From Acidimicrobiales bacterium (GTDB taxonomy: Bacteria; Actinomycetota; Acidimicrobiia; Acidimicrobiales; RAAP-2): a stretch of DNA of 64,000 nucleotides. Both the position numbers and the translations under genes were made by a program. The stretch lies in the NCBI GenBank assembly GCA_025362585.1, contig JANYFR010000018.1:38895-102894 (forward strand), written 5' to 3'. The notes beneath the pieces were generated by a model. It searched no databases. It saw only the letters and a list, made by a program, of their open reading frames with translations, and was not told the DNA's origin. Shown piece by piece: positions 9,819 to 19,974 of the stretch (the first letter of the stretch is position 1; each line of letters starts with the position of its first letter).

Positions 9819-10274
9819 ATGCAGATTGGCGACCTCGCCCCCGACTTCACGCTGCTCGACCACGAGGGTCACGAACAGCGCCTGACGACCTTGCTCGAAG
9901 GGGGGCCGGTCGTCCTGTTCTTCTACCCGGCCGCGATGACCAAGGGCTGTACGAAGGAGTCGTGTCACTTTCGCGACCTCGCGAGTGAGTTCGTCGACCT
10001 CGGTGCACAGCGCATCGGGATCTCGATGGACGCGGTGGAGCGCCAGTCCCAGTTCGCCGACCACAACGGGCTCGACTACCCGCTGCTCGCCGACGTGCGT
10101 GGCGTGGTCGCCGCCCAGTACGGGGTGAAGCGCTCGCTCGATTTCTTGAAGGTGCGCAGAACGACCTTCGTCATTGGTCGCGACCGTCGGATCATCGAGA
10201 TGGTCAGCAGCGAGATGAACATGGACGTGCACGCCGACCGGGCCCTCGCCGCCTTGCGACCGGGCGCCGCCTAG
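9819..10274 (+). CDS. Peroxiredoxin (AhpC/TSA, BCP-type)
   Basis: MQIGDLAPDFTLLDHEG..VVLFFYPAAMTKGCTKESCHFRD; peroxiredoxin Cx4C-type site. Confidence 0.9.
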   Translation: MQIGDLAPDFTLLDHEGHEQRLTTLLEGGPVVLFFYPAAMTKGCTKESCHFRDLASEFVDLGAQRIGISMDAVERQSQFADHNGLDYPLLADVRGVVAAQYGVKRSLDFLKVRRTTFVIGRDRRIIEMVSSEMNMDVHADRALAALRPGAA

Positions 10275-11635
10275 CGAGCGATGATGGCTGGCGCCGGATC
10301 GCTGAGGAAGCCTCCGACGTGGGCCAACACCGCCGAGGCCATGGCGCCGTCGATTTGGCGGTGGTCGAAGGCGATGGAGAGCTCGACCACGTGACGCACC
10401 ACGACCAGGTCGTCGACGACCCACGGGGACTTCGCGATCTGACCGACCGCCAGAATCGCGCCGGTGCCCGGTGGCAGGATCGGAATCGCGCCGTCGACAC
10501 CGAACGGCCCCACGTTGGTAATCGTCAGAGTGGTCCCTTGCATCGCACTTGGCGTCGTCGTGCCCGCCCGGGCCGTGTCCACGAGGGTCGTCAGCGCCGC
10601 GGCCATCTCGAAGAGGTTCAGCCGGTCCGCGCCCTTGATATTGGGCACGATGAGCCCCCTCGGCGTGTTGGCCGCGATCCCGAGGTTGACGCTTCGCCGC
10701 ACGACCACCTCGCTCGCCGCGGCGTCGAAACTTGAGTTGATGCCGGGAAAGTGACGGGCCGCGTCGCACACCGCGAGCGCCACGATTGTCAAGGGTGACA
10801 GGCGAATCGTGGCGGAGTCCCTGCGACCCCTCAACGACGTGATCAACTCGACGGTTCTGGTCGCGTCGACGCGAACCCACGCCGCCGCGTGCGGCGCGCT
10901 AAACGCGCTCTGCACCATCGCCTCGGCCATCGAGCGCAGAACCCCCTTGACCGGAATGCGCTCCTCCTGCGGTCCGCTCGACCATGACGCGAGTTCGCGT
11001 CCGACGAATCGCGACGCGACGTTCGGTCCGGTCTCCGCTGCCAACACGTGGGCCGCCTCGACTCCCCCCACGGCCCGTTCGACGTCATCGCGCGTGATCA
11101 GTCCATCACGACCTGAACCCGTCAAGAGTGAGAGTTCCACTCCGCGCTGCTTGGCGTAGAGCCGGACCGGTGGCGTCGAACGCACGCTCGGAGTGGCGGG
11201 CGCGGCGGTGGTCTCCTCCGACGGTGGCGCCTCGGTCACGACCGACCTCGCGCCGGGACGACGGTGTTGGCGGGTGACGACCGAATCTTCGTTCGCCACG
11301 CCGTAGCCAATGAGGACGGCCTGACGACCCTGGCCGACCGGGGCCTCCGCTTCGGTCGGGATCGACGCGACAGCCGGCGGGGTCGTCGCGGCGCCGCCAA
11401 CCTCGAAGCTGATCAGAGGTCGGTGGACCTCGATGATGTCGCCCACGACCCCGTGCAACGTCACGACGGTGCCCGCGTAGGGACTCGGCAGTTCGACGAC
11501 CGCCTTGGCGGTCTCGATGTCGACGAGTGGTTGGTTCAAGACGACGGTGTCACCGACCGCGACCTTCCACGTGACAATCTCGGCCTCGGTCAGTCCTTCA
11601 CCGACGTCCGGTAGGAGAAAGGTCTCTTCGCTCAA
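10271..11635 (-). CDS. 2-oxo acid dehydrogenase E2 (dihydrolipoamide acyltransferase)
   Basis: Lipoyl motif DIETAKAVVELPSPYAG, peripheral-subunit-binding domain and catalytic domain ending LSIAFDHRQIDGAMAS. Probable TTG start at 11635 overlaps the E1-beta TGA. Confidence 0.88.
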   Translation of the reverse strand: MSEETFLLPDVGEGLTEAEIVTWKVAVGDTVVLNQPLVDIETAKAVVELPSPYAGTVVTLHGVVGDIIEVHRPLISFEVGGAATTPPAVASIPTEAEAPVGQGRQAVLIGYGVANEDSVVTRQHRRPGARSVVTEAPPSEETTAAPATPSVRSTPPVRLYAKQRGVELSLLTGSGRDGLITRDDVERAVGGVEAAHVLAAETGPNVASRFVGRELASWSSGPQEERIPVKGVLRSMAEAMVQSAFSAPHAAAWVRVDATRTVELITSLRGRRDSATIRLSPLTIVALAVCDAARHFPGINSSFDAAASEVVVRRSVNLGIAANTPRGLIVPNIKGADRLNLFEMAAALTTLVDTARAGTTTPSAMQGTTLTITNVGPFGVDGAIPILPPGTGAILAVGQIAKSPWVVDDLVVVRHVVELSIAFDHRQIDGAMASAVLAHVGGFLSDPAPAIIAR

Positions 11636-12618
11636 CTGTCGTATCCCATCGTTCGGTCGACCGCGTCGAGGATGCGGTCCACGCTCGGTCGAAAGTCGTC
11701 CTCGATCCTGGACGGTGGGTAGGGCACGTGGTAGCCACTCACCCTCAGACCCGGTGCGCGCAACGAGTAGAAGCACCGTTCGGTCAACTCGGCGACGATC
11801 TCGGACCCGATCGACGCCGTGTGCGGCGCCTCCTGGACGACCACCAGCCGGCCCGTCTTCTGGACGGACCGCGCCATCGTGTCGAGGTCGAGTGGAGCGA
11901 CCGACCGTGCATCGATCACCTCGAGGGAGGTGCCCTCGAGTTCGGCGGTGTCGGCCGCTCGCAGCATTGTCTTGACGGATGAACCGTAACCAATGACGGT
12001 CACGTCCCGTCCCTCACGACGGACTTCGGCCTCGAAGAGGCCCCGGGGAGCACCCTCGAGGTCGACCTCGCCCTTCTCCCAGTAGCGGCTCTTGGGCTCG
12101 CAGAAGATGATCGGATCGTCGTGCTCCACCGACTGCTGGATCATCCAGTACGCGTCGTTCGGAGTGGCGCACGAGACAACGCGCAGCCCCGCCGTCTGGG
12201 CGAAGTAGGACTCGGGGCTCTCCGAATGGTGCTCGATCGCGCCGATTCCCCCCTGAAACGGAATGCGGATCACGAGGCCCATGGTGTAGACGCCCTCGGA
12301 GCGCTTGTGCAGCTTGGCGACCTGGGAGACGATCTGGTCGAACGCGGGATAGACGAAACCGTCGAACTGAATCTCACAGACCGTGCGGTAGCCGCGTATG
12401 GCCAGTCCCACCGCCGTGCCGACGATCGCCGACTCGGCCAGCGGTGCGTCGATCACGCGATCCTCTCCGAAGTCCTTCTGTAGACCGTCGGTGATGCGAA
12501 AGACGCCACCCAGGCGGCCGATGTCCTCGCCCATCAAGAGGACCTTGGGGTTCTTCTCCATCGCTCGTCGCAGTCCCTCGTTGAGGGCCTTGGCCATGGT
12601 CATCGTGGTCGACGCCAT
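11632..12618 (-). CDS. 2-oxo acid dehydrogenase E1 component, beta subunit
   Basis: MAKALNEGLRRAMEKNPKVLLMGEDIGRLGGVFRITDGL..DAPLAESAIVGTAVGLAIRGYRTVCEIQF. Confidence 0.9.
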   Translation of the reverse strand: MASTTMTMAKALNEGLRRAMEKNPKVLLMGEDIGRLGGVFRITDGLQKDFGEDRVIDAPLAESAIVGTAVGLAIRGYRTVCEIQFDGFVYPAFDQIVSQVAKLHKRSEGVYTMGLVIRIPFQGGIGAIEHHSESPESYFAQTAGLRVVSCATPNDAYWMIQQSVEHDDPIIFCEPKSRYWEKGEVDLEGAPRGLFEAEVRREGRDVTVIGYGSSVKTMLRAADTAELEGTSLEVIDARSVAPLDLDTMARSVQKTGRLVVVQEAPHTASIGSEIVAELTERCFYSLRAPGLRVSGYHVPYPPSRIEDDFRPSVDRILDAVDRTMGYDS

Positions 12619-13685
12619 CAGTGACTGCCGCCACTGATGCCGAGCTCCACCATCTCGCGACGGCCCTCGTCGACGAGCGGGTGCGGCGCCGCGTAGGCGT
12701 GGTCGAACATCGTGATCGGATCGGGTCGCCCCATGGCGAGGACGTCGTCGCGTAGCTTCAGCGCGAGGCTCTCCGCCTCCGCGGCGACCTTCTCGAAGGT
12801 TGCCTTATTCACTTTGTACTCGCGCACCAGCAGCGACTTGACACGCTCGAGCGGGTCACGATGCTTCCACACCTCGACCTCGGCGTCGATGCGATAGCGC
12901 GTCGGGTCGTCCGAGGTCGTGTGGGCACCGATACGGTAGGTGTAGGCCTCAATCAGCGTCGGGCCACCCCCGACGCGCGCATTCTCGAGGGCCCGCCGCG
13001 TGACCTCGTAGACCGCGAGCACGTCGTTGCCGTCCACGCGAATCCCGGGGAATCCGAAGCCGTGGGCGCGGTGCGAGAGAGGGATCCTCGACTGCACCGA
13101 CGAGGGGGTCGAGATGCCCCACTGGTTGTTCTGACAGAAAAAGACAACGGGGGCGTTGAACGACGCGGCCCACACGAAGGACTCGAGGACGTCGCCCTGG
13201 CTCGACGCGCCGTCGCCGAAAAACGTCAAAACGGCCTCTTCCGCGCCGTCTCGTTGGACGCCCATCGCGTAGCCCACGGCGTGCAGTGTCTGATTGCCCA
13301 GGACGACTGTCGGCACCGAGTGGCGATACTTCTGGGGGTCCCAGCCACCGGTCGTCACCGCGCGAAAGACCCGCAGCATGTCCTCGGGCGGTACGCCGCG
13401 ACACCAGGCCACGCCGTGCTCGCGATACGAGGGAAAGGAGAAGTCCTTCGGTGCGAGAGCGCGTCCGGCACCGATCTGTGCCGCCTCTTGGCCCTGGACT
13501 GGCGCCCACAGGGCCAGTTGGCCCTGGCGCTGCAGCGACGTCGATTCGTTGCACAACCGGCGAATAATGACCATGTCGCGGTAGAGGCCAACGATCTCGT
13601 CGCGTCCGAGGGTCGACTCGTAGTCGGGATTGACGTTGCGCAGGCCCTCGGGAGTCAGCAACTGGACCAGTTCCTCGTCGATCAT
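12618..13685 (-). CDS. 2-oxo acid dehydrogenase E1 component, alpha subunit
   Basis: TPP-binding motif GDGASSQGDVLESFVWAASFNAPVVFFCQNNQWGIS. Confidence 0.9.
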   Translation of the reverse strand: MIDEELVQLLTPEGLRNVNPDYESTLGRDEIVGLYRDMVIIRRLCNESTSLQRQGQLALWAPVQGQEAAQIGAGRALAPKDFSFPSYREHGVAWCRGVPPEDMLRVFRAVTTGGWDPQKYRHSVPTVVLGNQTLHAVGYAMGVQRDGAEEAVLTFFGDGASSQGDVLESFVWAASFNAPVVFFCQNNQWGISTPSSVQSRIPLSHRAHGFGFPGIRVDGNDVLAVYEVTRRALENARVGGGPTLIEAYTYRIGAHTTSDDPTRYRIDAEVEVWKHRDPLERVKSLLVREYKVNKATFEKVAAEAESLALKLRDDVLAMGRPDPITMFDHAYAAPHPLVDEGRREMVELGISGGSH

Positions 13686-13739
13686 CGACTCTCCTTAGAC
13701 CACGAACTCGCTCGAACCTTACTCTCGTACGATAAACGG

Positions 13740-14963
13740 ATGCCTAGGCTCCTCGTCGACGTAGGTCCCCTCCGAGCAAACCGCGACTTTCGTTTCCTCT
13801 ACTTCGGCCAGGTGATCTCGCTACTCGGCAGTAATTTGACGGTGGTCGCCGTGCCCTTCCAGGTGTATCGGGAGACCCATTCGAGCCTGTGGGTCGGACT
13901 CGCGAGCGTGCTACAACTTCCCTTCCTCGTCACCGGTGCACTCTGGGGTGGTGCGATGGGTGACCGTGGCGACAAGCGTCGCCTCATGCTCGCCTGTTCG
14001 TCGCTCCTCGCACTGCTCAGCGCGGCGCTCGCCCTCAACGCGCGCTTCGACCACGGTCACCTGTTCGTGCTCGTGCTGCTGGCCGCGATGTCGGCGGGGA
14101 TCGCGGGTTTCTCGGCGCCGCTACGTTCGGCGGCGATTCCCTCACTCGTCGGCGCGCAGGAACTGGTCGCGGCCTTTTCGCTGAACCAGCTCGCGTTCAA
14201 CGTGGCGGTGGTCGTTGGTCCGGCGATCGCGGGCCTGTTGATTGCGGGCGTCGGACTCTTCTCCTGCTACGGCGTCGACGCGGTCACTTTCACGCTGCTC
14301 ACCGTCTTTACGATGTTCCTCACGCCAATGCCGGCGACCGGCCGCCACCGCGACACGCGGATCCTCCGGTCCGTCGCCGAGGGGTTCCGCTACGTACGAG
14401 GCCACGTCGTGACCCAGGCCGTGTACCTCGTCGATCTGAACGCCATGGTCTTTGGACTGCCGCGGGCGCTCTTTCCCGCCGTCGCGTTGACGATCTACCA
14501 CGGTGGGCCCCGAACCCTAGGACTGCTGTACGCGGCCCCGGGCGCCGGCGCGGTCGTCATGGCGATCGCGACGGGCTGGCTGGCTCGCGTCCAACGGCAG
14601 GGTCGCCTCGTGGCGATGACCGTCGTCGCGTGGGGCTCAGCAATGACGCTATTTGGCCTCGTGCACGTGGCGTGGTTCGGACTGGCCTGTCTCGCCTTCG
14701 CCGGCGCCATGGACGTGATCTCCACGGTGTTGCGCAATACCATTATCCAGACCGCGATCACTGACGAGTTTCGCAGCCGCATCTCTTCGATCTACCTGGC
14801 CGTCGTGACCGGCGGTCCGCGCCTGGGCGATCTGGAGTCGGGAGTGGTGGCGAGCCTCTCCTCCACCGAGTTCTCAATCGTGTCGGGCGGGGTGGCCTGC
14901 GTCGTCGGCGTCGTCGCACTGATGCGGTGGCGACCGACTTTTTGGAACCGGGTGGCTCCCTAG
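13740..14963 (+). CDS. MFS transporter
   Basis: MPRLLVDVGPLRANRDFRFLYFGQVISLLGSNLTVVAVPFQVY; 12-TM MFS pattern. The track ORF from 12861 runs antisense over E1-alpha; ATG at 13740 is in frame. Confidence 0.85.
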   Translation: MPRLLVDVGPLRANRDFRFLYFGQVISLLGSNLTVVAVPFQVYRETHSSLWVGLASVLQLPFLVTGALWGGAMGDRGDKRRLMLACSSLLALLSAALALNARFDHGHLFVLVLLAAMSAGIAGFSAPLRSAAIPSLVGAQELVAAFSLNQLAFNVAVVVGPAIAGLLIAGVGLFSCYGVDAVTFTLLTVFTMFLTPMPATGRHRDTRILRSVAEGFRYVRGHVVTQAVYLVDLNAMVFGLPRALFPAVALTIYHGGPRTLGLLYAAPGAGAVVMAIATGWLARVQRQGRLVAMTVVAWGSAMTLFGLVHVAWFGLACLAFAGAMDVISTVLRNTIIQTAITDEFRSRISSIYLAVVTGGPRLGDLESGVVASLSSTEFSIVSGGVACVVGVVALMRWRPTFWNRVAP

Positions 14964-16003
14964 GCCGAGCGCACCGGTAGGGAGCGGCGACGGCCGTTGG
15001 TCACGCTCGCCAGCTGCCCGCAGGCCGCGTCAATCGATCGGCCGCGCGTGTGGCGGACCGTGGCGTTCACGCCACGCTCGACCAGCCCGTCGCGGAACTG
15101 GCGCACGCGCTGGGCCGACGAGCCCATCACGAGATAGCCCGGTGTGGGATTGAGCGGGATCAGGTTAACGTGCGCGCGCAGTGGCAACGCGTACTTCGCC
15201 AATTCGTCCAGAGCGTCCTCGGTGTCGTTCACCCCATCGATGAGCGCCCACTCGAAGCTGAGTCGTCGTCCCGTGGCGGCCATCCACGTCACGCAGGCCT
15301 CGCGGAGTCGTTCGAGCGGGTAGCGACGGTTCAGTGGCACCAACTCACTGCGCGTCGCATTGTTCGCGGCGTGCAGGCTGACCGCGAGCGTCAGCGGTAG
15401 TCCTTCGCCGGCCATTCGTTCGATGGCGGGCGCCACGCCCACGGTCGAGACCGTGAGGTGGCGTGCCGAGAGGCCCCGGTAGTCGTGGAGGCGCCGAATC
15501 GCGTTCATCGTCACGCGATAGTTCGCGAGCGGCTCGCCCATCCCCATGAACACCACGTTCGACAGGCGTCGCGGCGCGGCCGCGCGAACGGCGAACATCA
15601 CCTGTTCGAGGACCTCGCCGGCGGTGAGATGTCTCGAGAAGCCGGCTTGACCCGTCGCGCAGAACGTGCAACCCATCGCGCAACCGGCCTGACTCGAGAC
15701 GCAGACGGTGACCCGGTCGTCGTAGCTCATGAGCACCGTCTCGATAGTCGAGCCGTCCCCGAGACGAAAGACCCACTTGCGCGTAGCGCCGTGATCGCTC
15801 TGTACGTCGTTGGCGACAACGAGGCCGGAGGGGAACTGCTCGGCCAGACGCGAGCGCAACGCCTTCGGGATCGTGGTGATGTGGCCAATCTCTTGACCTT
15901 CGGTCCACAGACCGTGCCAGACCTGCTCGACGCGGTAGTGCGGTTCATCGTCCATCAGGGCGGCAAACTCATCTCTGTTGTACTCGTAGGCCGACGGCAT
16001 CAC
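14960..16003 (-). CDS. rlmN: 23S rRNA (adenine(2503)-C2)-methyltransferase RlmN (radical SAM)
   Basis: CVSSQAGCAMGCTFCATGQAGFSRHLTAGEVLEQV; RlmN signature. Confidence 0.93.
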   Translation of the reverse strand: MMPSAYEYNRDEFAALMDDEPHYRVEQVWHGLWTEGQEIGHITTIPKALRSRLAEQFPSGLVVANDVQSDHGATRKWVFRLGDGSTIETVLMSYDDRVTVCVSSQAGCAMGCTFCATGQAGFSRHLTAGEVLEQVMFAVRAAAPRRLSNVVFMGMGEPLANYRVTMNAIRRLHDYRGLSARHLTVSTVGVAPAIERMAGEGLPLTLAVSLHAANNATRSELVPLNRRYPLERLREACVTWMAATGRRLSFEWALIDGVNDTEDALDELAKYALPLRAHVNLIPLNPTPGYLVMGSSAQRVRQFRDGLVERGVNATVRHTRGRSIDAACGQLASVTNGRRRSLPVRSA

Positions 16004-16089
16004 CCCACGCTAGAGGGCCGAGCGGAAGATTCCCGAAGCGGAACCTGCCCACACCCGCACGGTTCTTAGTCGCTCCTTCGAGTCCTCTT

Positions 16090-16437
16090 GTGGTGCTCTT
16101 GCCCCCGGCCGCGAGACTTCGCTCAGTCCACGCCCAGAGAAAGCAGATCAACGTGATCGCGTTTATCCTCTCCCTCCCCCTGATTCTCCTCACCTTGACG
16201 ACGGGTCTCGTCGTGCCTTGGCTCGCACTGCGCTTGGAGATGACCCACCGCGCCGAGCGACGTTTGGAGGATGCCCTCAAGGCGCTCGAGACCGCGAAGC
16301 GTCTCGTCCGTGACCAGGCGTCCACGATCGAGGCCTACCGGGAGCTCGTGGCGCTCGACGGGCGCTACGCGTTGGCGCCGCTCTCGCCAAGCCCTCAGCG
16401 CTGGGCGCAACTGGCGCGGGCCGCTCGGGGGTCGTGA
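16090..16437 (+). CDS. Small membrane protein with one hydrophobic segment and a coiled-coil-like tail
   Basis: IAFILSLPLILLTLTTGLVVPWLAL followed by a charged helical region; between rlmN and the SDR gene. Confidence 0.5.
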   Translation: MVLLPPAARLRSVHAQRKQINVIAFILSLPLILLTLTTGLVVPWLALRLEMTHRAERRLEDALKALETAKRLVRDQASTIEAYRELVALDGRYALAPLSPSPQRWAQLARAARGS

Positions 16438-16496
16438 ACTCTGCTTGACTCGGTAGCGGTCCTGTCGCGTACGCGGCCCCCGACAACAGGAGCATC

Positions 16497-17273
16497 ATGG
16501 AACTTAACAACACCTCAGCCGTCGTCACCGGTGGAGCGTCGGGACTCGGCGAGGCCACCGCGCGCGCCCTCTTCGCCCGTGGCGTCACCGTCGTGGTCGC
16601 CGACCTCAACGATGAGCGTGGCGCCGCCGTCGCCACCGAGATTGGGGGCGCGTACGTTCACTGTGACGTGACCAACACCGCAGAGGTCATTGCGGCGATT
16701 GAGGCGGCTAAGGCGATGGCCCCGCTCTGGTCCACCGTCAACTGCGCCGGCATTGGATGGGCCACGAGAACCATTGGTAGGGACGGGGAGTACGCCTCCG
16801 CGCACGACCTCGACCTCTATCGCAAGGTGATCGAGATCAACCTCATCGGCACGTTCAATGTCTGCCGACTGGCGGCCACCGCCATGAGCCACAACCGCCC
16901 CGACGTTGACAACATGCGCGGGGCGCTCGTGAACACCGCGTCGGTCGCCGCCGAGGACGGCCAGATCGGCCAGGTCGCCTACTCGTCATCCAAGGGCGGC
17001 ATCGTGGGCCTCACATTGCCGCTCGCGCGCGACATCGCGCCCATTGGCGTGCGCGCGAACTGCATCCTGCCGGGCCTAATCGATACGCCAATCTACGGTA
17101 CCGGCCCTCAGTCCGACGAATTCAAGGCTCGGTTGGGCGCGGGCGTGCTCTTTCCCAAGCGCCTCGGGTACGCCGAGGAGTTCGCGTCACTCGCGGTCGA
17201 GTTGCTCTCCAACAGCTACATGAACGGCGAATCGATTCGCATCGACGCCGGCATTCGCATGCAGCCGAAATAG
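16497..17273 (+). CDS. SDR family NAD(P)-dependent oxidoreductase (3-hydroxyacyl-CoA dehydrogenase type II-like)
   Basis: VVTGGASGLGEATARAL Rossmann motif; YSSSKGGIVGLTLPLARDIAPIGVRANCILPG. Confidence 0.9.
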   Translation: MELNNTSAVVTGGASGLGEATARALFARGVTVVVADLNDERGAAVATEIGGAYVHCDVTNTAEVIAAIEAAKAMAPLWSTVNCAGIGWATRTIGRDGEYASAHDLDLYRKVIEINLIGTFNVCRLAATAMSHNRPDVDNMRGALVNTASVAAEDGQIGQVAYSSSKGGIVGLTLPLARDIAPIGVRANCILPGLIDTPIYGTGPQSDEFKARLGAGVLFPKRLGYAEEFASLAVELLSNSYMNGESIRIDAGIRMQPK

Positions 17274-17545
17274 CAGACGTCACCGTCGCTCGCAACCCCG
17301 TCCGACGTTCGCTTCCGACGTCGAGGTGGACGTCAGCGGCGACCAGCCCTCGAGGGCCGCGTCGGTCGGGCGTTGACAGCGTCCGGGGGTCACCCCGTGG
17401 ACGATTCAGTCCGAGCGTCGCGATCGAACGTCGCTCCGCAGGTCTACCGGGTCGCTCGTGCGCGTCGGCGCCGATCAACGTTTCGTATCGTTGAGACAAC
17501 GAGGGTCGGTCGAGTCACGCTCGCTCCCTGCGCGTCGACCGCGAA

Positions 17546-18913
17546 TTAAATCTCTCGAGCTTCAGCGACGTTGTCGAACCGGGCAAACTCGCCACGCCAC
17601 GTGAGGTGCGCGGTGCGCGTGGGACCGTTTCGGTTCTTACCCACGATGATCTCCGCGTCGGCCTTCTTGTCGTTGGCGACCTCGCCGTACTGCTCGGGGC
17701 GAAAGAGGAACAGTACGACGTCGGCGTCCTGCTCGAGCGAGCCCGATTCGCGAAGGTCCGACATCATCGGCCGCTTGTCCGCTCGTTCTTCGAGCTTTCG
17801 CGACAGCTGCGAGAGGGCGATGACCGGGCACTGCAACTCACGGGCCAGGATCTTGAGTGATCGGCTCATCTCCGAGACCTCCACCTGGCGATTCTCCGCA
17901 CGTCCGCGCGAACTCATTAACTGCAGGTAGTCAATGATCACGACGCCGAGGTCGCCGTTCTGCTGACGAATGCGTCGGGCCCGCGCTCGTACGTCCATCA
18001 CGGTCAACGCCGGGTTGTCGTCAATGAAGACCTTCGCCGATTGCAGGTATCCGAACGCCTCGTGGGCGCGGTTCCAGTCGGTATCACTGAGGTCACCGGT
18101 GCGCAACTTCGAAGAGTCAATCCGGGCGGTCGAGGCGAGGATCCGCTCGGCAAGTTCCTGGCGGCTCATCTCGAGAGAGAAGAAGAGTGCCGGCCGCTTC
18201 ACGACCGCCCCGACGTGAATCAGGATCCCCAGGGCGAAGGCCGTCTTACCGGTACCCGGTCGAGCGCCGATGATGGTCATGCTGCTCGGCTGCAGGCCTT
18301 GCAGAATCAGGTCCAACGATTTATAACCGGTCTCTAGACCGTTGATCCTTCCACGGGTCTCGCCCCGCTCTTCGAGAATGTCCGCTTCACTGAGCAACAG
18401 ACGCTGCAGGGGTGAGACCGAGTCGGTCCGACCCTGGTCACCAATGGCGTTGATCTTGCGTTCGGCCTCGTCAATGAGGCCCACCACGTCCTCGCTCGCG
18501 ACGTAGGCGTCGTCGACGATCTCACCGGCCACCGATATGAGCCGGCGCTGCTGCGCCTTCTCACGAACGAGTTCGGCGTAGTGCTGGGCGTTCGCCGCGG
18601 AGGGCGTATTCATTTGCAACGCCGAGAGCACGGCGAGCTCGACCGCCACGGCTCCGCGCTCTTGGAGTTTCGCCTGCACGGTCACGTAGTCAACGGGCTC
18701 TCCCGAGTTCGCCAGAGCGATGATGGCGCTGAATATCTGGCCGTGCAGCGGACGATAGAAATCTTCGGGTTGCACCGTTTCGTACGCCACACTGACCGCT
18801 TCGGTCGAAAGCAGCATCGCGCCGATCAACGACTCTTCGGCCTCGATGGCACTGGGCGGAACACGTCCACCGCCAGTGGCCTGGCGACCTCGGTCGGATT
18901 CAATCTGCGTCAT
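17546..18913 (-). CDS. dnaB: Replicative DNA helicase DnaB
   Basis: PPSAIEAEESLIGAMLLS; Walker A IGARPGTGKTAFAL; VVIIDYLQLMSSRGRAENRQVEVSEMSRSLKILAREL. Confidence 0.95.
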   Translation of the reverse strand: MTQIESDRGRQATGGGRVPPSAIEAEESLIGAMLLSTEAVSVAYETVQPEDFYRPLHGQIFSAIIALANSGEPVDYVTVQAKLQERGAVAVELAVLSALQMNTPSAANAQHYAELVREKAQQRRLISVAGEIVDDAYVASEDVVGLIDEAERKINAIGDQGRTDSVSPLQRLLLSEADILEERGETRGRINGLETGYKSLDLILQGLQPSSMTIIGARPGTGKTAFALGILIHVGAVVKRPALFFSLEMSRQELAERILASTARIDSSKLRTGDLSDTDWNRAHEAFGYLQSAKVFIDDNPALTVMDVRARARRIRQQNGDLGVVIIDYLQLMSSRGRAENRQVEVSEMSRSLKILARELQCPVIALSQLSRKLEERADKRPMMSDLRESGSLEQDADVVLFLFRPEQYGEVANDKKADAEIIVGKNRNGPTRTAHLTWRGEFARFDNVAEAREI

Positions 18914-19020
18914 AAGACCTCAACGGTTGCCCACTATGGCTGTGCGGCACAAGAACAACAACGTGGGGAAATACCTGTGCTTAACTTCACGAAATTTAGT
19001 GTCACATCACGCTGTTACAT

Positions 19021-19051
19021 CACCACGCCGGGGCAGTGCCCCGGCGTGGTG
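19021..19051 (-). terminator. Strong near-perfect hairpin between rplI and dnaB
   Basis: CACCACGCCGGGGCA-G-TGCCCCGGCGTGGTG: 15-nt complementary arms about one base (actual hairpin loop would be larger), between rplI stop and dnaB start. No clear U-tract. Confidence 0.55.
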
Positions 19052-19072
19052 AGAACGTTGTGATGCGTTGGA

Positions 19073-19519
19073 CTACTTGGCCACGACCTCCACGTTGAGC
19101 GTGGCGACGACACCATCAAACAGTGACGCGGTCACCGTCGCGGTACCGATCTCTTTTAAGTGTTCCCTCATATGAATCGCGTGGCGATCGAGTGAGATCC
19201 CGGTCGCGGTGCGCAGCACGTTGACGATGTCGGACTCGGTGACCGATCCGAACAGTCGCCCATTCGCACTGGCACGAGCGGCCACCGTCAACACCTGGCC
19301 CTCGATCAACCCCCGCTGGGTTTCGGCGGCCTCGCGACTCTGGGCGTCGCGAACGTCACGGGCCTTGCGCATTGACGTGGCCTGTAGTTCGGAGGTCGCA
19401 CTGGCCGCGAGAGCTGCGCCGGAGGGGAGGAGGAAGTTTCGTGCGTATCCCGACTTCACCTCGACGATGTCGCCGCGCCGGCCCACGCCGAGGACGTCAC
19501 TGCGCAGAAGTACCTTCAT
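19073..19519 (-). CDS. rplI: 50S ribosomal protein L9
   Basis: [37 protein letters not shown]; classic bL9 N-terminus. Confidence 0.95.
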   Translation of the reverse strand: MKVLLRSDVLGVGRRGDIVEVKSGYARNFLLPSGAALAASATSELQATSMRKARDVRDAQSREAAETQRGLIEGQVLTVAARASANGRLFGSVTESDIVNVLRTATGISLDRHAIHMREHLKEIGTATVTASLFDGVVATLNVEVVAK

Positions 19520-19974
19520 TCGCTGACCTTTTCGAGAGTCTCGGAAGCGACGACCTCGGCGCTGGCGCTCGCGTCGTCGACGGCGACGGCCGCGACGTCG
19601 GCGACGGTCTTCTCGACTGACGCCTCGGCACTGTCCCGATCGGGACGTGGTCCCCGCGGTCCGCGGTCGTCGCGACCGCCGCGTCCGCCGCGGCGCTCGG
19701 TCACGGTGCGCTGGGTGTACGGCAACAGGGCGAGCTCCCGCGCCGTTTTGATGGCGTCGGTCACGTCACGCTGGTGTTGCTGGCAGTTGCCCGACACTTT
19801 CCGTCCACGAATCTTGCCGCGGTCCGAAATGTACTTGCGCAACTGGGCCAAGTCCTTGTAGTCAACGGTGTCGACGCCGTGTTGGCAGAAGGCGCAGGGC
19901 TTCTTCTTGGCTCCGCGACGCGTGTCGATCTTGGGGGCGCGCTTGGGCGGTTTGGGATTATTAATACGGGGCAC
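19516..19974 (-). CDS. rpsR: 30S ribosomal protein S18 with long C-terminal extension
   Basis: [61 protein letters not shown] followed by about 60 residues of low-complexity extension. Confidence 0.92.
   Translation of the reverse strand: MPRINNPKPPKRAPKIDTRRGAKKKPCAFCQHGVDTVDYKDLAQLRKYISDRGKIRGRKVSGNCQQHQRDVTDAIKTARELALLPYTQRTVTERRGGRGGRDDRGPRGPRPDRDSAEASVEKTVADVAAVAVDDASASAEVVASETLEKVSE

Noticed and set aside
17274-17545. Minus ORF 17122-17499 as a gene between the SDR gene and dnaB
   Set aside because: Low-complexity Arg/Pro-rich translation overlapping the SDR gene; no supported start or domain.
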